From Trichomonas vaginalis G3 (taxonomy: Eukaryota > Parabasalia > Trichomonadida > Trichomonadidae), in assembly GCF_026262505.1 (NCBI RefSeq), contig NC_067205.1, forward strand, positions 12,648,001-12,712,000: a stretch of DNA of 64,000 bases, in the 5' to 3' direction. The translations under genes were made by a program, and so were the position numbers. Under the pieces are notes generated by a model. It searched no databases and was not told where the DNA came from. It saw only the letters and a list, made by a program, of their open reading frames with translations. Shown here in pieces: positions 40,422-51,540 of the stretch; position 1 is the stretch's first letter; every line of letters begins with the position of its first letter.

Positions 40422-41336
40422 ATGAATATGCTCTTTTTGGCAGTTATTTACAAGGATATTGATCCAAGCTGCTATTCAGCCGATGGTAAAAACCTTACTA
40501 GTGTTAACGATACTTCTTCATATCTTAGAATTTCAGCAAAATGTGAAATAGTAGAATATAGTTGTTTCTATGGACTAAAGTCGTTAATTTCATTTACTTT
40601 TGAAGAAAAACCTAATTTAACATTAATTGGTCCAAATGGTTTTGGTTTTTGCGATCACCTTACAAAAATTGATTTATCTTTTTGTCATAAATTGAAAATC
40701 ATATCAGCATATGCGTTTTATTTTTGTGATGCAGTTGAAGAGATTCTTTTACCAGAAGGACTTTTAGAAATTCATGGAATTGCTTTTGGATTTATTGATA
40801 AAGTAAAGTGTATAACAATTCCAGCTTCTGTGAAAATAATTCAAGATTCTGCATTTAGTGAATTCACTAGTCTTCAAAGTATTACATTCGCAGAAGGTTC
40901 AGAATTAACTTATTTAGATAACATTTTTAGCGGTTCTTTTTTAATAACTTCATTTGAAATTCCGGAAAATGTTACAAAAGTCAACGGAAATGTTTTCTTT
41001 GGTACAGCGGTTAAAAATATTTCAATTCATCATAAAAACAAATATTTAATTCTCGTGGATGATACTATTTATTCTTCAAACAAAAGTATTTTATTTTGCT
41101 CATTTAAATATTCATCTGGAGAATATGAAATTCCAAATGATGTTATAACTTTAGGAGAAAGATGTTTTTATGGGTTAACCCTGAATAATATAATAATCCC
41201 AGAAAACGTGAAAAGAATCGAAGAATATGCTTTTGCACTTTGTTACGATTTAAATTCTGTAACAATTAAAGGAATTTTAGAATATATTGGCGATAAAATT
41301 TTTTATGATTGCTTTAATATGGAAACTATTTATTTC
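40422..41336 (+). pseudogene. BspA-like LRR gene, 5' fragment joined to Maverick (copy 2)
   Basis: Same as the copy 1 fragment, ATG at 40,422, interrupted at the second junction; the chimeric frame stops at 41,384 with the same foreign tail. Confidence 0.85.
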
Positions 41337-42314
41337 ACTCTGTATAGTTGTCCATTCAGCGAAACTAACACCCGCATTCGCTAAGCTGAAAATGAAATTC
41401 AGTGGATCGAACTTAATTCCACCTTCTTTTTCAATTTCAACGAACTCACTAACATGAGATTTTAAGTATTCTTTCGTTAAAATTGTTTTCCCCGATGTTA
41501 TGTCATTAACGAAACTATCACCGTCAAAAGTTAACGAATTCAATTTCGTCGTTGATGCTTTTATTTCATACACCGCTTTATTGATAGTTTTTGGCTCACC
41601 TTCTTTAGAAGCATATGAAACATTAATGAATGAATTATATGTATTCGTGAATGAATTAAAATCAATGATTTTCATTAATGACGCCTTTAATGATTCATTT
41701 ACTGTCGAATCCCTTAAAGTAATTAATGAACTGTCATTTATGAAAGGTACACTGCAAATCGTCGAGTTTGGATCAAATGCTGTAGTTGGTGCAGGAATAT
41801 TAATGATATAAGTCATTAAATCATTAAGTGACGTAAATAATGTTGTTGTTTTTGATTTAATTTCTTTAGCATCTGTTATATACGGTAATTTTATTTCTGT
41901 AGTTTCTGAATTAAAGATATTCGCTAAAATGTTTTGTAAACTGTTTTGAACAGCTGTGTAAACCGTTGAATCCGGAACTCTTACGATTTCACCGTCCTTA
42001 ATAAAAGGCATTGCACATGGTGTAGTGCTTGGGTCAAATCTTTCGGGATTATAATTCAACATATATTCTAACGCTTCATATACAGACTTATATACTGTTG
42101 TGTCGTTCTTCATGACAACTTCACCATTTACAATGAATGGCATAGTACATGGAGTTAAAATAGGGTCAAACTTTTCATAGTCCTTCCATGTTATGTATTT
42201 CTCGGTATTTCCATCAGAAATAACAATATATTTGTCAGTAAGTGTGAGAGAGTATTGACCAAAATATAAACGTTTAGCTCTGTCAGCTTCATACGCATAT
42301 GCAGCAATAGTCAT
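41337..42314 (-). pseudogene. Fibre gene N-terminal fragment, copy 3
   Basis: First ~325 residues of the fibre, ATG at 42,314, joined to antisense BspA at junction 2; the chimeric frame stops at 41,277. Same architecture as the copy 2 fragment. Confidence 0.85.
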
Positions 42315-42331
42315 ATTTTAATGAGAATAAA

Positions 42332-43108
42332 ATGTTGTTCTATTTGCAAAGTACAGACCCAAACGAATACGGGACAGTAAAGCTACAAACAAACTTAGGT
42401 CTTCAGAATGAGCCACTTGCATTCAGAATGGTTGACTTTAATACTATTGCTTCATTCGTTATAACTGACGAAACAGATTTCATGGAGCTTGAAATAGATG
42501 GAAAGAAGCACGAAATAAGATTTCACAATAATGTAGAATATAAGATGGAAACATTAGCTGGAGTGTTAAATGCTCTCATAAATACTACAATAAACAAGGA
42601 TAACGAAGAAAACTTAATGAATGTTAAACTTATTGCAGGAGTTTTGAAGTTCAGTTATGCGAAGGAGTTTAAGATACCAAGAATGAGTCATAGAGTACAA
42701 CTTCTTTTGGGAGCATACCATATGACATTTCCTTTGAAAAGTGTTGACAAAACGATTGAGATGAAATCTGTTCCATACATATGTTATGGTAATTGTTTGT
42801 ACATTGAGTCAAAAATAGCTAATGTCACAGGTATTTCAGGAGTTAATAGTAAAGGTTCAGTAGAATAGAAATCCTTCTGTTATGCAGTCAATTCAATGTT
42901 CATTCCAAACGTTCCTGTCATAGCAACTCATTTAGGTAAATGGGTTCGCATTAGTCCTCATAATTTGAAAGACATGCAATTCAGACTTGTTGACTTTCAA
43001 GGAGAGCCTGTAGAACTGAAGGCACCAGTGCGAATGACTGTTGAAGTTGACTTTTTAGAAAATATTAAATGCAACAGCTTACAAGAGAACTCAGAGCTAA
43101 AAATATAA
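42332..43108 (+). pseudogene. Penton-like minor capsid region, copy 3
   Basis: Same as 28,845-29,621; FRLVDFQGEPVELKAPV signature near the end. Confidence 0.5.
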
Positions 43109-43308
43109 AGTATGAATGTTATGTATTAGGTCATGAACTTTGGTTGTTGCTGTTTGATGAAACAAATGAGTTAGTTATGTCAGTCAAGAGAACAGAAAAA
43201 TATTGTGTTAGTGAAAACTGCACCAAGTCAATAAGATTAGGTTTGCATTATGAAGATGAGTTCGATACTGTTGAAGAAGTTTTGGATAGATACTATAAGT
43301 TGCTTTAA
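43069..43308 (+). CDS. Small Maverick protein of 79 residues, copy 3
   Basis: Identical to the 16,059 and 29,582 genes. Function unknown. Confidence 0.5.
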   Translation: MQQLTRELRAKNIKYECYVLGHELWLLLFDETNELVMSVKRTEKYCVSENCTKSIRLGLHYEDEFDTVEEVLDRYYKLL

Positions 43309-43919
43309 TTTACTAAAACATATTTCAAACAAAGCTTATAGTAAGTAGATAGTTTTGTATACTCGTTCGAATATTTATACTTAAACTCAACTCCTGTAGT
43401 TCCTGGTGTTTCAATGATGCGGATGTTACCTATTTTCATGAATATTGGCGTTTGACCACAGCATTCGATTTCAGGGTCGAGATAGTCAATGACACATTGC
43501 TTTCCTGTTATTCGTGATATAACATTTTCAAGGTCCTCCTTTGTTAGAATTATTTGGTTCTTACTTATAAGATTTATCAAAAGCTTCTTATCGTCTTTGA
43601 GTAAAATTGTTTGGTATAACTGAAGAAGGTAATGGTCTACGTTATCTGAAGGATTTGTTTGAACATTTATGTAAGGGTTGTCGTTGGCTTCTCTTGAAAG
43701 AATTTGGTCCAGTGGTGGATACTCTAACTTAACATCTGATGTAGCGTTAGCGTTTGAAGCTGTGTTTAAATTCACGGATTTCAGCTCTGGTTCTTTTTCT
43801 TTCAAACACTCCGAACTATAGTTCTTTATGACAATATTGTTTGTCGTTCGTGAGTCAACATTTGATGTTGGTTCAATTGGAACATTAACGGCACCAGCTA
43901 AGATGGATTTGCTTCTCAT
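43305..43919 (-). CDS. Maverick 204-codon gene, copy 3
   Basis: Open from the ATG at 43,919; identical protein to copy 2. Function unknown. Confidence 0.6.
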   Translation of the reverse strand: MRSKSILAGAVNVPIEPTSNVDSRTTNNIVIKNYSSECLKEKEPELKSVNLNTASNANATSDVKLEYPPLDQILSREANDNPYINVQTNPSDNVDHYLLQLYQTILLKDDKKLLINLISKNQIILTKEDLENVISRITGKQCVIDYLDPEIECCGQTPIFMKIGNIRIIETPGTTGVEFKYKYSNEYTKLSTYYKLCLKYVLVN

Positions 43920-43944
43920 TTCATATAGAATAAAAACCTTTTAT

Positions 43945-44346
43945 ATGTATGAAATGAACAATATACTCGACAAGGGTTTGAATGTAAAGCTAACGAATGA
44001 AAATATTGTTGAATTCACTGAGACAGGAGCTGTGTATAAAGATGTAGAACTACTGAACAAAAGAGCAAAGGGAAGAAGCAGGAATATGAACAAAGGGTGG
44101 AAGCCTATAAAAATTTATGTCAATGATGGCTCAGGAGGTTCAAACATAAAGTATGCAGAAAGTTATAGAGTTTATGCTCTCAAAGGTGAAAAGCCTTCAT
44201 TTAAGAACAGCTATTCTAACGCATATCCTCAAAAGCTAACGGATGGGGAAGTGGATGATATGAATGACAGCAAAAATATTAACAGAAATGGCGACAGAGA
44301 TGCATGGAATTTGTTTACCATCAGTCAATTAAAGCATAAGATTTAA
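43945..44346 (+). CDS. Maverick basic protein, copy 3
   Basis: ATG at 43,945, 25 bp from the opposite start; identical to copy 2. Overlaps the ATPase end by 4 bp. Confidence 0.55.
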   Translation: MYEMNNILDKGLNVKLTNENIVEFTETGAVYKDVELLNKRAKGRSRNMNKGWKPIKIYVNDGSGGSNIKYAESYRVYALKGEKPSFKNSYSNAYPQKLTDGEVDDMNDSKNINRNGDRDAWNLFTISQLKHKI

Positions 44347-45230
44347 AACAATGTTGGTCGTTCCCATGGAATATTTTTGACTTTAATGGTATTAGTCATG
44401 ATATGAATCTCAAGGTATGAACGAGGAGAGATGAGAGACTTATATGCTTCCCAAATTTCTTCAAAAGGTAATGTTATACCTGACTGTTTCCAAATGAGTT
44501 CAATATCATAACGTGAGAAACCTTGAAAGATAACGAAGTCAGTTATGAGACGTTTTATGTTTAAAGCAAGAAAACGCCATGTTTGCATAAGTATTGCTAC
44601 AGTTAAGTGGTAATGTCTGACTTTAGTTATGATGTTAGCTAATGGTGAGTCAGGCTTTGACACTAAACCTTTACCAGCGAAATCATCACAAACTAATAAA
44701 GTGTTTGATGGATATTTTTTGAAGGGGTATTTTGAAAGTTTTGACAGAATGTAGTTTGTAAGTCGTTTCATATCGTAAACTCCTGAGTATTGACGTAAGT
44801 GGTGTTTGTCAATAATTCTTTCCATCTCCTCAGAAGTCTTTTGCATTCCTGACTGTATAAATTCAACGATGGCATAATATTTCCTCTTACGTCGAATGTA
44901 ACGTTGAAGAAATTCAATGAGTTCACTGTCTGGAACTTTAACGACAGAGGCTTGAACTTTTGACATAAATGTTTTCGCTGTTGAGTCCATAGAGTCTGAA
45001 GTTGCTGATATAATGATTTGGTCATAGTAAGAGTCGTTTCCTAAACGTTCTGTTATGAGTATATGACGAATGAGGTTGAATGTCTTTCCTGACCCCATCT
45101 TTCCACAATAGAAATAAACACCATTTGAACAGAACTCATAGTCCTTACTGAAAGGAAGAATGAGAGAAGAGTTAAGTTTGTCTGTAGTTTCATTCATGTC
45201 TTCATCTACATCATGTATTAAATGCTTCAT
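44343..45230 (-). CDS. Maverick genome-packaging ATPase (FtsK/HerA, A32-like)
   Basis: A 295-codon frame, ATG at 45,230. Walker A (CGKMGSGKTFN) at about residues 42-52, a following IIISATSD strand, a Lys/Arg-rich central helical part, Walker B (NTLLVCDDFAG) near residue 175 and MQTWRFL shortly after, the usual order in A32/FtsK-type packaging ATPases of Polintons and related viruses. The family uses ATP to drive DNA into the capsid. The head-to-head partner at 45,247 is a putative minor capsid protein, consistent with a morphogenesis module. Confidence 0.88.
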   Translation of the reverse strand: MKHLIHDVDEDMNETTDKLNSSLILPFSKDYEFCSNGVYFYCGKMGSGKTFNLIRHILITERLGNDSYYDQIIISATSDSMDSTAKTFMSKVQASVVKVPDSELIEFLQRYIRRKRKYYAIVEFIQSGMQKTSEEMERIIDKHHLRQYSGVYDMKRLTNYILSKLSKYPFKKYPSNTLLVCDDFAGKGLVSKPDSPLANIITKVRHYHLTVAILMQTWRFLALNIKRLITDFVIFQGFSRYDIELIWKQSGITLPFEEIWEAYKSLISPRSYLEIHIMTNTIKVKNIPWERPTLF

Positions 45231-45246
45231 TTTATCTCCATTAAAA

Positions 45247-46128
45247 ATGCAAGTCAGAAATATTCAGAACATAGCACCGAGTCTAACTGACAAGAGTATA
45301 AAGATATACTATGAACATGTTATGATGAAACCAACCAAAATTCAAGAAAGTCAGTATACTTATGAATATCCAAGACACTGGGTAGAGTATGTAGGAGGTG
45401 AGAAAGCTATTGAAATCAGACAGGTTCGAAGTATTCCAGCAGGAAGAACAATATTATTGAAGAACTTTAATGTTTTGAGATATAATGATGAAACAAAGAA
45501 GCAAGATAGTTTCCCTGTTGCTGTGTATGTGAACTTAGATACAGGAGATGACATGAAAGTTTTTAATACAAAGCTTCAAACGGTAGTGAGAGAACAACTG
45601 ACTGCGGAAGGACATCCATTACCTTCAGAAGTTACCATAGCATATAATTTTGAAACAAACTCAATAGATTTTAAAGTCATCTCTGCAAAGAAGTCAGGAT
45701 TTACATTTAATGAAGCAGATGTATATTCGAATGAAAACTTCAAAGCTATTGCATGGTTAGATAATGACGATTGCTTTAAGAAAATATTTAAATACAGTGA
45801 CTCAACAATGTCAATAGATGACCTTCGTGGAATGTTACCATCGACGTTTACAGTAGAAGGTTCAGCAGGATTGCTTACAAGTTTTTCAATTGGTGGTATT
45901 TGGTCTCGTGAGAACATTGTTATAAAATCCAGTATAAGTGAATTTGCTGAAGAATCTATATTATGTCTTTCAAACTACATGTATTCGCCGCCGAAGCATT
46001 ATAGTATAACAAACTTTGTCAGTAAGTTTAACATAAGACTTGTCGAACCTTCTTCAATGAAAGATGTTGTGCTACCTAAAGATGGAAAGGATGGACTCAT
46101 TATTGAGATGATTTTAATTGCATATTAA
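45247..46128 (+). CDS. Putative minor capsid protein, copy 3
   Basis: 293 codons from ATG at 45,247; the longer frame from 45,160 overlaps the ATPase and is rejected. Same protein as copy 2. Stops one base before the next ATG. Confidence 0.55.
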   Translation: MQVRNIQNIAPSLTDKSIKIYYEHVMMKPTKIQESQYTYEYPRHWVEYVGGEKAIEIRQVRSIPAGRTILLKNFNVLRYNDETKKQDSFPVAVYVNLDTGDDMKVFNTKLQTVVREQLTAEGHPLPSEVTIAYNFETNSIDFKVISAKKSGFTFNEADVYSNENFKAIAWLDNDDCFKKIFKYSDSTMSIDDLRGMLPSTFTVEGSAGLLTSFSIGGIWSRENIVIKSSISEFAEESILCLSNYMYSPPKHYSITNFVSKFNIRLVEPSSMKDVVLPKDGKDGLIIEMILIAY

Positions 46129-46353
46129 ATGAGCTTGTTCTTGAAGGTCATTCATGATGAAATAACTGTTGTAGAAGATGTTAGCAATTGTTCAGACATT
46201 TTATTGAGAATAGATGAGATAAGAAAGAAGTTAGATAGACCGCAAAGCGGTGAGGGCGAAGCCCGTGAGAATGTTTATGTTTCATTGACTTTCTCCAGTA
46301 ACGAGAACTTTTATGAGATAATATTGAAGAGAGATGATTTTAATATGGTGTAA
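46129..46353 (+). CDS. Small Maverick protein of 74 residues, copy 3
   Basis: Open frame MSLFLKVIHDEITVVED to KRDDFNMV, directly abutting both neighbours. The DRPQSGEGEAREN segment is encoded by two mini-palindromes (about 46,240-46,265). Function unknown. Confidence 0.6.
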   Translation: MSLFLKVIHDEITVVEDVSNCSDILLRIDEIRKKLDRPQSGEGEARENVYVSLTFSSNENFYEIILKRDDFNMV

Positions 46354-46881
46354 ATGGTAGCTTGGGCAGCTTTAGGCGCAATGGGAACAAAAGCATTAGC
46401 ATTTGGAGCAAAAGCACTTGGAGCTTATGACGCAGTAAATAAAATGAGTGGAGGAAGGGTTTCGAAGACATTAGATGCAAATAAAGGGAAGATTGGAGGC
46501 TGGGTTGCAAAGAAGTTAAGATTAAATAAAATAGGGCTCATAAATAAAGCATCCAATTTGGTTGCGACTGAGTCAGAAAATGCTTTAGGAAAGGACGATG
46601 AGTTTGCAAAACACGCAAAAGACTTTAATGACCAGATGAAAGGTGAAACAATGCATTTAAATAGATTCGATGGAACTAAAGAAAATGTTTCTTCTCCACC
46701 AGTAGTTCTTCCGTATGGTCCCTATGGAATGTATGGAAACCCTTACGAAAGACCATTTGACCCATTGACTGGTGGAAGTAACTGGTATCATTACGGCCGA
46801 AGAAGAAAGACAGTCAAGTTGGAGACAGACGTGAAGAAAGCAACTAAAAAGAAACCAAGGAAGAGAGTTATAAAGCAATGA
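46354..46881 (+). CDS. Maverick basic pVI/pX-like structural protein, copy 3
   Basis: 175 codons from the ATG at 46,354. N-terminal amphipathic Gly/Ala segment with MGTKALAFGAKALG, central charged region, then LPYGPYGMYGNPYERPFDP and basic end KKATKKKPRKRVIKQ. The combination of a possible membrane-active head and DNA-binding tail is like adenovirus core/cement proteins, by analogy. It closes a gapless three-gene run (45,247 to 46,881) ending at a GGTGA hairpin. Confidence 0.5.
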   Translation: MVAWAALGAMGTKALAFGAKALGAYDAVNKMSGGRVSKTLDANKGKIGGWVAKKLRLNKIGLINKASNLVATESENALGKDDEFAKHAKDFNDQMKGETMHLNRFDGTKENVSSPPVVLPYGPYGMYGNPYERPFDPLTGGSNWYHYGRRRKTVKLETDVKKATKKKPRKRVIKQ

Positions 46882-46889
46882 ATTCAACA

Positions 46890-46937
46890 GGGTGAAAAAA
46901 GAGGTGAAAAAAGAGGTGAAATCTCACCACTTCACCT
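46890..46937. terminator. GGTGA/TCACC hairpin, copy 3
   Basis: Same convergent-gene element: GGTGAAATCTCACC forms its core. Confidence 0.5.
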
Positions 46938-47026
46938 AAATTTATTTTTGTGCTATGTTTTCATACGTGTGAGGGTGGTGATATCATTTATTTTTATATA
47001 AATGACAGAACAAAAATAAAGCATAT

Positions 47027-47461
47027 CTACTCAACAGGAATGAGACCCTTACTGACTATGTATTCGTTTAATGCTTGATGAAAACAATGGTACATATTAT
47101 CGTATGGGTATACACAACGTCTGTTTCCATCGTCGTCGTATATGTAGAGCTCAAATCCAGTCCAACCTTCTTTTGTACAATATGTAGCTTTATTTAAGTA
47201 TGCATTTATGTAGATAAGGCAATTTTCTTCATCGCTCCAGAAATAATTTTTGTTCTTTGTTGAAATAGTTTTCGTTCCTCTGCGACCATAAGGAATGTAT
47301 GCAATGAACCTTGCGTCATATGGGATTGTAATATATTCAGGGTTTCTTTCATCGTCAATGGGTCTGTCTTTGTTAAAATGCATGTTCCTCAGTTTTACTT
47401 GAGTTTTAAACAGCTCACGGAAACGTTCTGGGAAAGAGTCATAGTAAATGTAGTCAGACAT
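47027..47461 (-). CDS. Maverick protein of 144 residues, copy 3
   Basis: Identical to the copy 2 protein. Function unknown. Confidence 0.6.
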   Translation of the reverse strand: MSDYIYYDSFPERFRELFKTQVKLRNMHFNKDRPIDDERNPEYITIPYDARFIAYIPYGRRGTKTISTKNKNYFWSDEENCLIYINAYLNKATYCTKEGWTGFELYIYDDDGNRRCVYPYDNMYHCFHQALNEYIVSKGLIPVE

Positions 47462-47618
47462 GTCTTTGTAATGAAATAAAAAATTTAAAAAAATAAAAAT
47501 AAGGTTATTTTTATTTAGTGAGGACGGTAGTGAATTCGTTAGTGAAGTCGTTAGTGGTTGGTGGCTTTGTAAATATTTAAGGTTAAGTTGGTGTTATGGT
47601 TGTGTTGTAAAATATACG
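47462..47618. repeat. Maverick right terminal region, copy 3
   Basis: As in copies 1 and 2, but with one 12-bp AGTGAATTCGTT unit fewer (47,517-47,561). Confidence 0.5.
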
Positions 47619-48602
47619 TTAACGGTTTTGTAAAGTGTCAGATTGACATATCTTCAGTAAGATGGCGCGCAGTGCCACAGTACTGAAGATAGTCATACTA
47701 ACTTTGTTCAAGACGTGGTTAAGGCAACGAATGTACACGGTTTGTAAGCCAGGGAAAAGGGCTCCTTCTGGCCTCCAGTGGCAGAGTCCTTTAACCTGGG
47801 CTGGCAAACCATCTCCGACTACTCCAGCTACGTGGTTTTTATTAACGTTAAGAGAATCAAACCATGTATGGTAGTCCTCGTATGTCCAATTAGTCGAAAT
47901 TGTTGTGTCGAAGAATTGGTGGCGATCTGTTTTGCCTGGATTGCACACACAAGAGAATAGACTATGAGCTGCTGTGTGTTCCGCAGTCCAGGGAAATTGA
48001 GAAGATGCGGAATTCCTCGCAGAACTTTAGGCCCCGAGAGGAGTCTGTTTTGCCTAAAGTAATCAATGCCTCTCTGACACCGCGCCGTGTGAACTCAATG
48101 TCTGGGATTGTAAAGTTGATGCCCTGTTCGCGATTGACTTTATTTTTAAGCCATTTGGCGAAGCTCTCTAGGAAGCTTTTAAATGCTGGCTTCATTGTGG
48201 CATAAAGGCTTATATCTAGGCTCGCAATAAGCCTGGCAATGATCTCTTCTAACGAAGGATCATTACCAGAGCCAACTGCTTGCTGAGTATTCTCAACTTG
48301 GTGCTCCGCAGGAACGTAGTTGGGCATTGGGAGTAAAAATTTGCACTTATGATCTTTAAAATCATTTTTCCTGCTTTTTTTAATGCATCGCACGAACTGC
48401 CCTTGAACTAATGTTTCACTACATTCGGCACAGTATGTAAAGAGCCTTCCTTTGTCTGATTGATTAGGCTCATTCTCATAATAGCCGATCGTAGTGAAAC
48501 ATTTTTTCCACACTTTGTTTCCAATTTTTCAGGAGTTGGTGGATATTTCGTCTTCTTAAATGGAATCCACTCATCATATACATGAGGATCCCATGCAGTC
48601 AT
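47619..48602 (-). pseudogene. hAT-like transposase gene, copy 3
   Basis: Same truncated gene. Two bases are missing near 47,966 (CTATGAGCTGC against CTATGACAGCTGC), splitting the main frame into 47,619-47,948 and 47,962-48,513; the N-terminal codons from 48,602 are in a third frame as in the other copies. Confidence 0.55.
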
Positions 48603-50686
48603 AATAAAAATAAAGCTTTTTGAATATATTCAATTTTTAAATGATATTTTCACGGGTTAAATATAAAATAAAGAATAAGATGTAAATTATTAAAATATTT
48701 AATTTTAAATTTTGAACCTGTGATAAATATTTTTTTGCATTGTTATTAATAATGAAAAATAAAGCTTATTTCAATGAAAATTGTTCTGCAAATTTATTTC
48801 ACTTTTGACCTCACTTTTTCCGTAATTCAATTTTTTACTTTTAATATTTTAGATCTTCATAATATCATTTGAAAAATTAACCATATAAAAAAATCAAGTT
48901 ATCAATTCACTTTTTCCGTAATTCAAAAATCAAAAATATAAATAATATATCTTTTTATCAAATATTATTATTATATTCTATGAAAAATGAGGTCCGGAAA
49001 TTTTGCGGATTCCCGTAACTCAATTTTACGGAAAAAGTGCAGTAAACTATTCAAAATACGGAAAAATTGGTGTAAACTAATGATTTTACGGTAAAATCAC
49101 GGAAAGTCCCGGAAGAATATATGTGCCTATATGAAATTATACAAAAATGAATCAAACGCATTTTAAAAGATTGTTCTTGTATTATAAATGCTATTCGCAG
49201 ATTTATTAGTTGAAGAAAATTACCAAATTTTTGCCGATTTACAAAAAATGATTTACAAAGCATATTTTTATAAGGCTTTAAAAATCTTTAAAATGTGACC
49301 GGTGACGGAAATCCATGGTAACCAACCGCGGTTCCCGTTTGGAATGCCATAGATTGGCCTAAGTATTTCTTAATAGAATGTGAAATAAAGTAAAATTAAC
49401 TATATTCAAAATGGAAAAAAATCCAAAAAAATTTTGAAAAAAAGAATTTCATGATAAAAAGCATAAATTTTGCATCAGAAAATTAAATTCAGGTATTTTT
49501 TTGAAATAGAAAGAGTCCTAAAATTAGTTAAAAATCATTTTTTATTCAAAAGAAACGCTATTTTTAAGGAATTGAAAAGAATTTTATTTAATAATATTTT
49601 ATTTATAGAATTTGCATATATCATATGCATAGACATATTGAATTGTAAACCTGAGAACACTAATTACATTAACTTGTCGTTCAAATTATTGCATCGAGAA
49701 AAAAGTGCTATAAATTTACTCAATTAGTTTACAAACGTAAATATTTGGCATAAACTTTACGTTTGTAAACTAATTTGGTAAACTCGTAGTTCAAATTATT
49801 GCATCGAGAAAAAAAGTGCTATAAATTTACTCAATTAGTTTACAAACGTAAATGTTTGACATAAACTTTACGTTTGTAAACCAATTTGATTAAATTTAGT
49901 AAATTTTAGTTCGAATGCAAGTTTTCTCGGTAAATCATTTTTTAGACCTCAAATGAGATGTATGATCATATGAGTCACATATGATTTAATCCGAATATGT
50001 GTGAGAATTGAGTTTAAAACGAAGTTTATTTTTTGGACTATATTTCGCCATTTTAAAATGTGTAATAATGATATAATTCGCATGAAATTGAAAAATATTG
50101 ACTGGATGTGTAATGGTTTTATAATTGCAATGTTGATTTGATCGAATTTAAATGAATATATAACGCGATGAAATTTCGAATTGCTCAAATGTCTGTAATT
50201 CATATATGGTGCACATATTAATATTACATTTCGTTGATATTTACCACATAAACCTTTAAATATTAAGTCATTTTAAAGTTATATGCGATTTAGTTTCAAA
50301 ATGCACGTTTAGAAAAAGACGATAACGATTAAATTACAAAATCGATAACGACCCGAAAAAAATTGAATGCACTTTCAAAAAAATTTCAAAAGGTAAAAGT
50401 TGGCTTTTTATACTTGGTATATGCACTTAATATATGATAAATATTCATTTTAATTTCAATACTTCCTAAATTGTTCTAAAATCAGTCTGGTGGGATTAAT
50501 TTGTCTGCCATGTCAAATTTTCAAAAAAGTATGCAAATAAAAGAGTATACGAATAACATATTTAAAACAGAAAAAAGAGTCTAGTTTTGGATAGTGTAAT
50601 TCGATTTCTTGGAAATTTTTTGAAAGAGTATTCAATTTTTTCTCATAAAATTTAGGGCGTATGGATATTTAAAAAAAATATTTTCT
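48603..50686. other. Gene-free AT-rich spacer with hairpin repeats (copy 3)
   Basis: Nearly identical to the copy 1 spacer, with the direct repeats and hairpins at about 49,679-49,886. Confidence 0.7.
49679..49886. repeat. ~110-bp direct repeat with hairpins, copy 3
   Basis: Hairpin arms at 49,722-49,741 and 49,756-49,775 in unit 1; near-perfect pair in unit 2. Confidence 0.85.
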
Positions 50687-50693
50687 TCATTTT
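50687..50693 (+). promoter_or_regulatory. Inr TCATTTT, copy 3
   Basis: Same Inr before the ATG at 50,698. Confidence 0.6.
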
Positions 50694-50697
50694 TAAG

Positions 50698-51117
50698 ATG
50701 GGTAAAACATCTAAGTTACACACTCGCATTGTCATGGTCAATGACGTTCGAAATGGTCAAGTTTCAGGAACTATATACTGCATTGGAAAGAATGGAATGT
50801 CGATTCTTACTACAAAATTCGATTCTTTCAGAGGGCATTTGAAACAAACAGCAGAGCCAATCGGAATGGAGTATCATGAAGTAGAAAGGAACATCTTACG
50901 GTGCTCATGGAATCCTCAATCTTCAGAAATACAACTTCTTGAAGATAATGGAGTGAGAGTTGAAGATCAACCTGTAAACACTAGAACAGAGACACAACGC
51001 TATGATCAAGATACTCAATTACTTTCAGATCTTACAACTCCTCCCAATAGAGTAAATTCTCAACCTATTTCTAATGATACAGCTATGGATTCCCTGATTC
51101 TTAGATCCACAAGATGA
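50698..51117 (+). CDS. Hypothetical protein, altered C-terminus (copy 3)
   Basis: Same first ~127 residues as copies 1 and 2, then small base losses (GATACAGC against GATACCAGC) move it into another frame, ending IRSTR at 51,117 instead of about 51,183. The folded head is untouched. Confidence 0.55.
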   Translation: MGKTSKLHTRIVMVNDVRNGQVSGTIYCIGKNGMSILTTKFDSFRGHLKQTAEPIGMEYHEVERNILRCSWNPQSSEIQLLEDNGVRVEDQPVNTRTETQRYDQDTQLLSDLTTPPNRVNSQPISNDTAMDSLILRSTR

Positions 51118-51540
51118 CCAATTCATATTTAATAATAGTAATATCGATATCCAAATTGCTGATGATTTTCTCTTAAATTATTAATACTTTTTACTTTCAA
51201 TTTTTGCAAGTAAAAGAAACTATATATTGACCAATATTTCATTCATCACAAAAATAAGATTCATGAATATTTTAATCTCACAAAAGTATTACATATTGTT
51301 ATATTCTATAAATATCTTTGTTAAATTCTAATATTTGAAGAATTATTGCTTCTAATCGGCCTTGTCTACACCAACTTCAGCACATGATTCTTTTAAAAAG
51401 CTTTGAGCTTGATTATTTGCTCAAATTTTAAATTCTCTTTTATGAGATTTATTGGAATTATTCAGCTTCTCTTAATCTGCTGAAAATTACTGGTTTCGAT
51501 ATCAAATAGTTAACAACATTTTTTTTCAAAGAGATAATTG
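51118..51540. other. Spacer before nonaspanin (copy 3)
   Basis: Includes the out-of-frame end of the previous gene (to about 51,183), then AT-rich sequence without a gene. Confidence 0.5.

Larger units (their letters stand above)
27853..41336. repeat. 13.5-kb tandem repeat, copy 2
   Basis: Second head-to-tail copy, 13,484 bp, running from junction 1 to junction 2. Begins in the Maverick fibre gene and ends in BspA at ATTTATTTC (41,328-41,336). Confidence 0.95.
41337..47618. mobile_element. Maverick right-end fragment, copy 3
   Basis: 6.3-kb fragment from mid-fibre to the right edge, the best preserved of the three: apart from truncation at the junction it shows at most one or two breaks. 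Young. Confidence 0.9.

Noticed and set aside
27853-47618. Three independent Maverick insertions
   Set aside because: The fragments share the same truncation point, the same flanking host genes and identical junctions, so they come from tandem duplication of one insertion.
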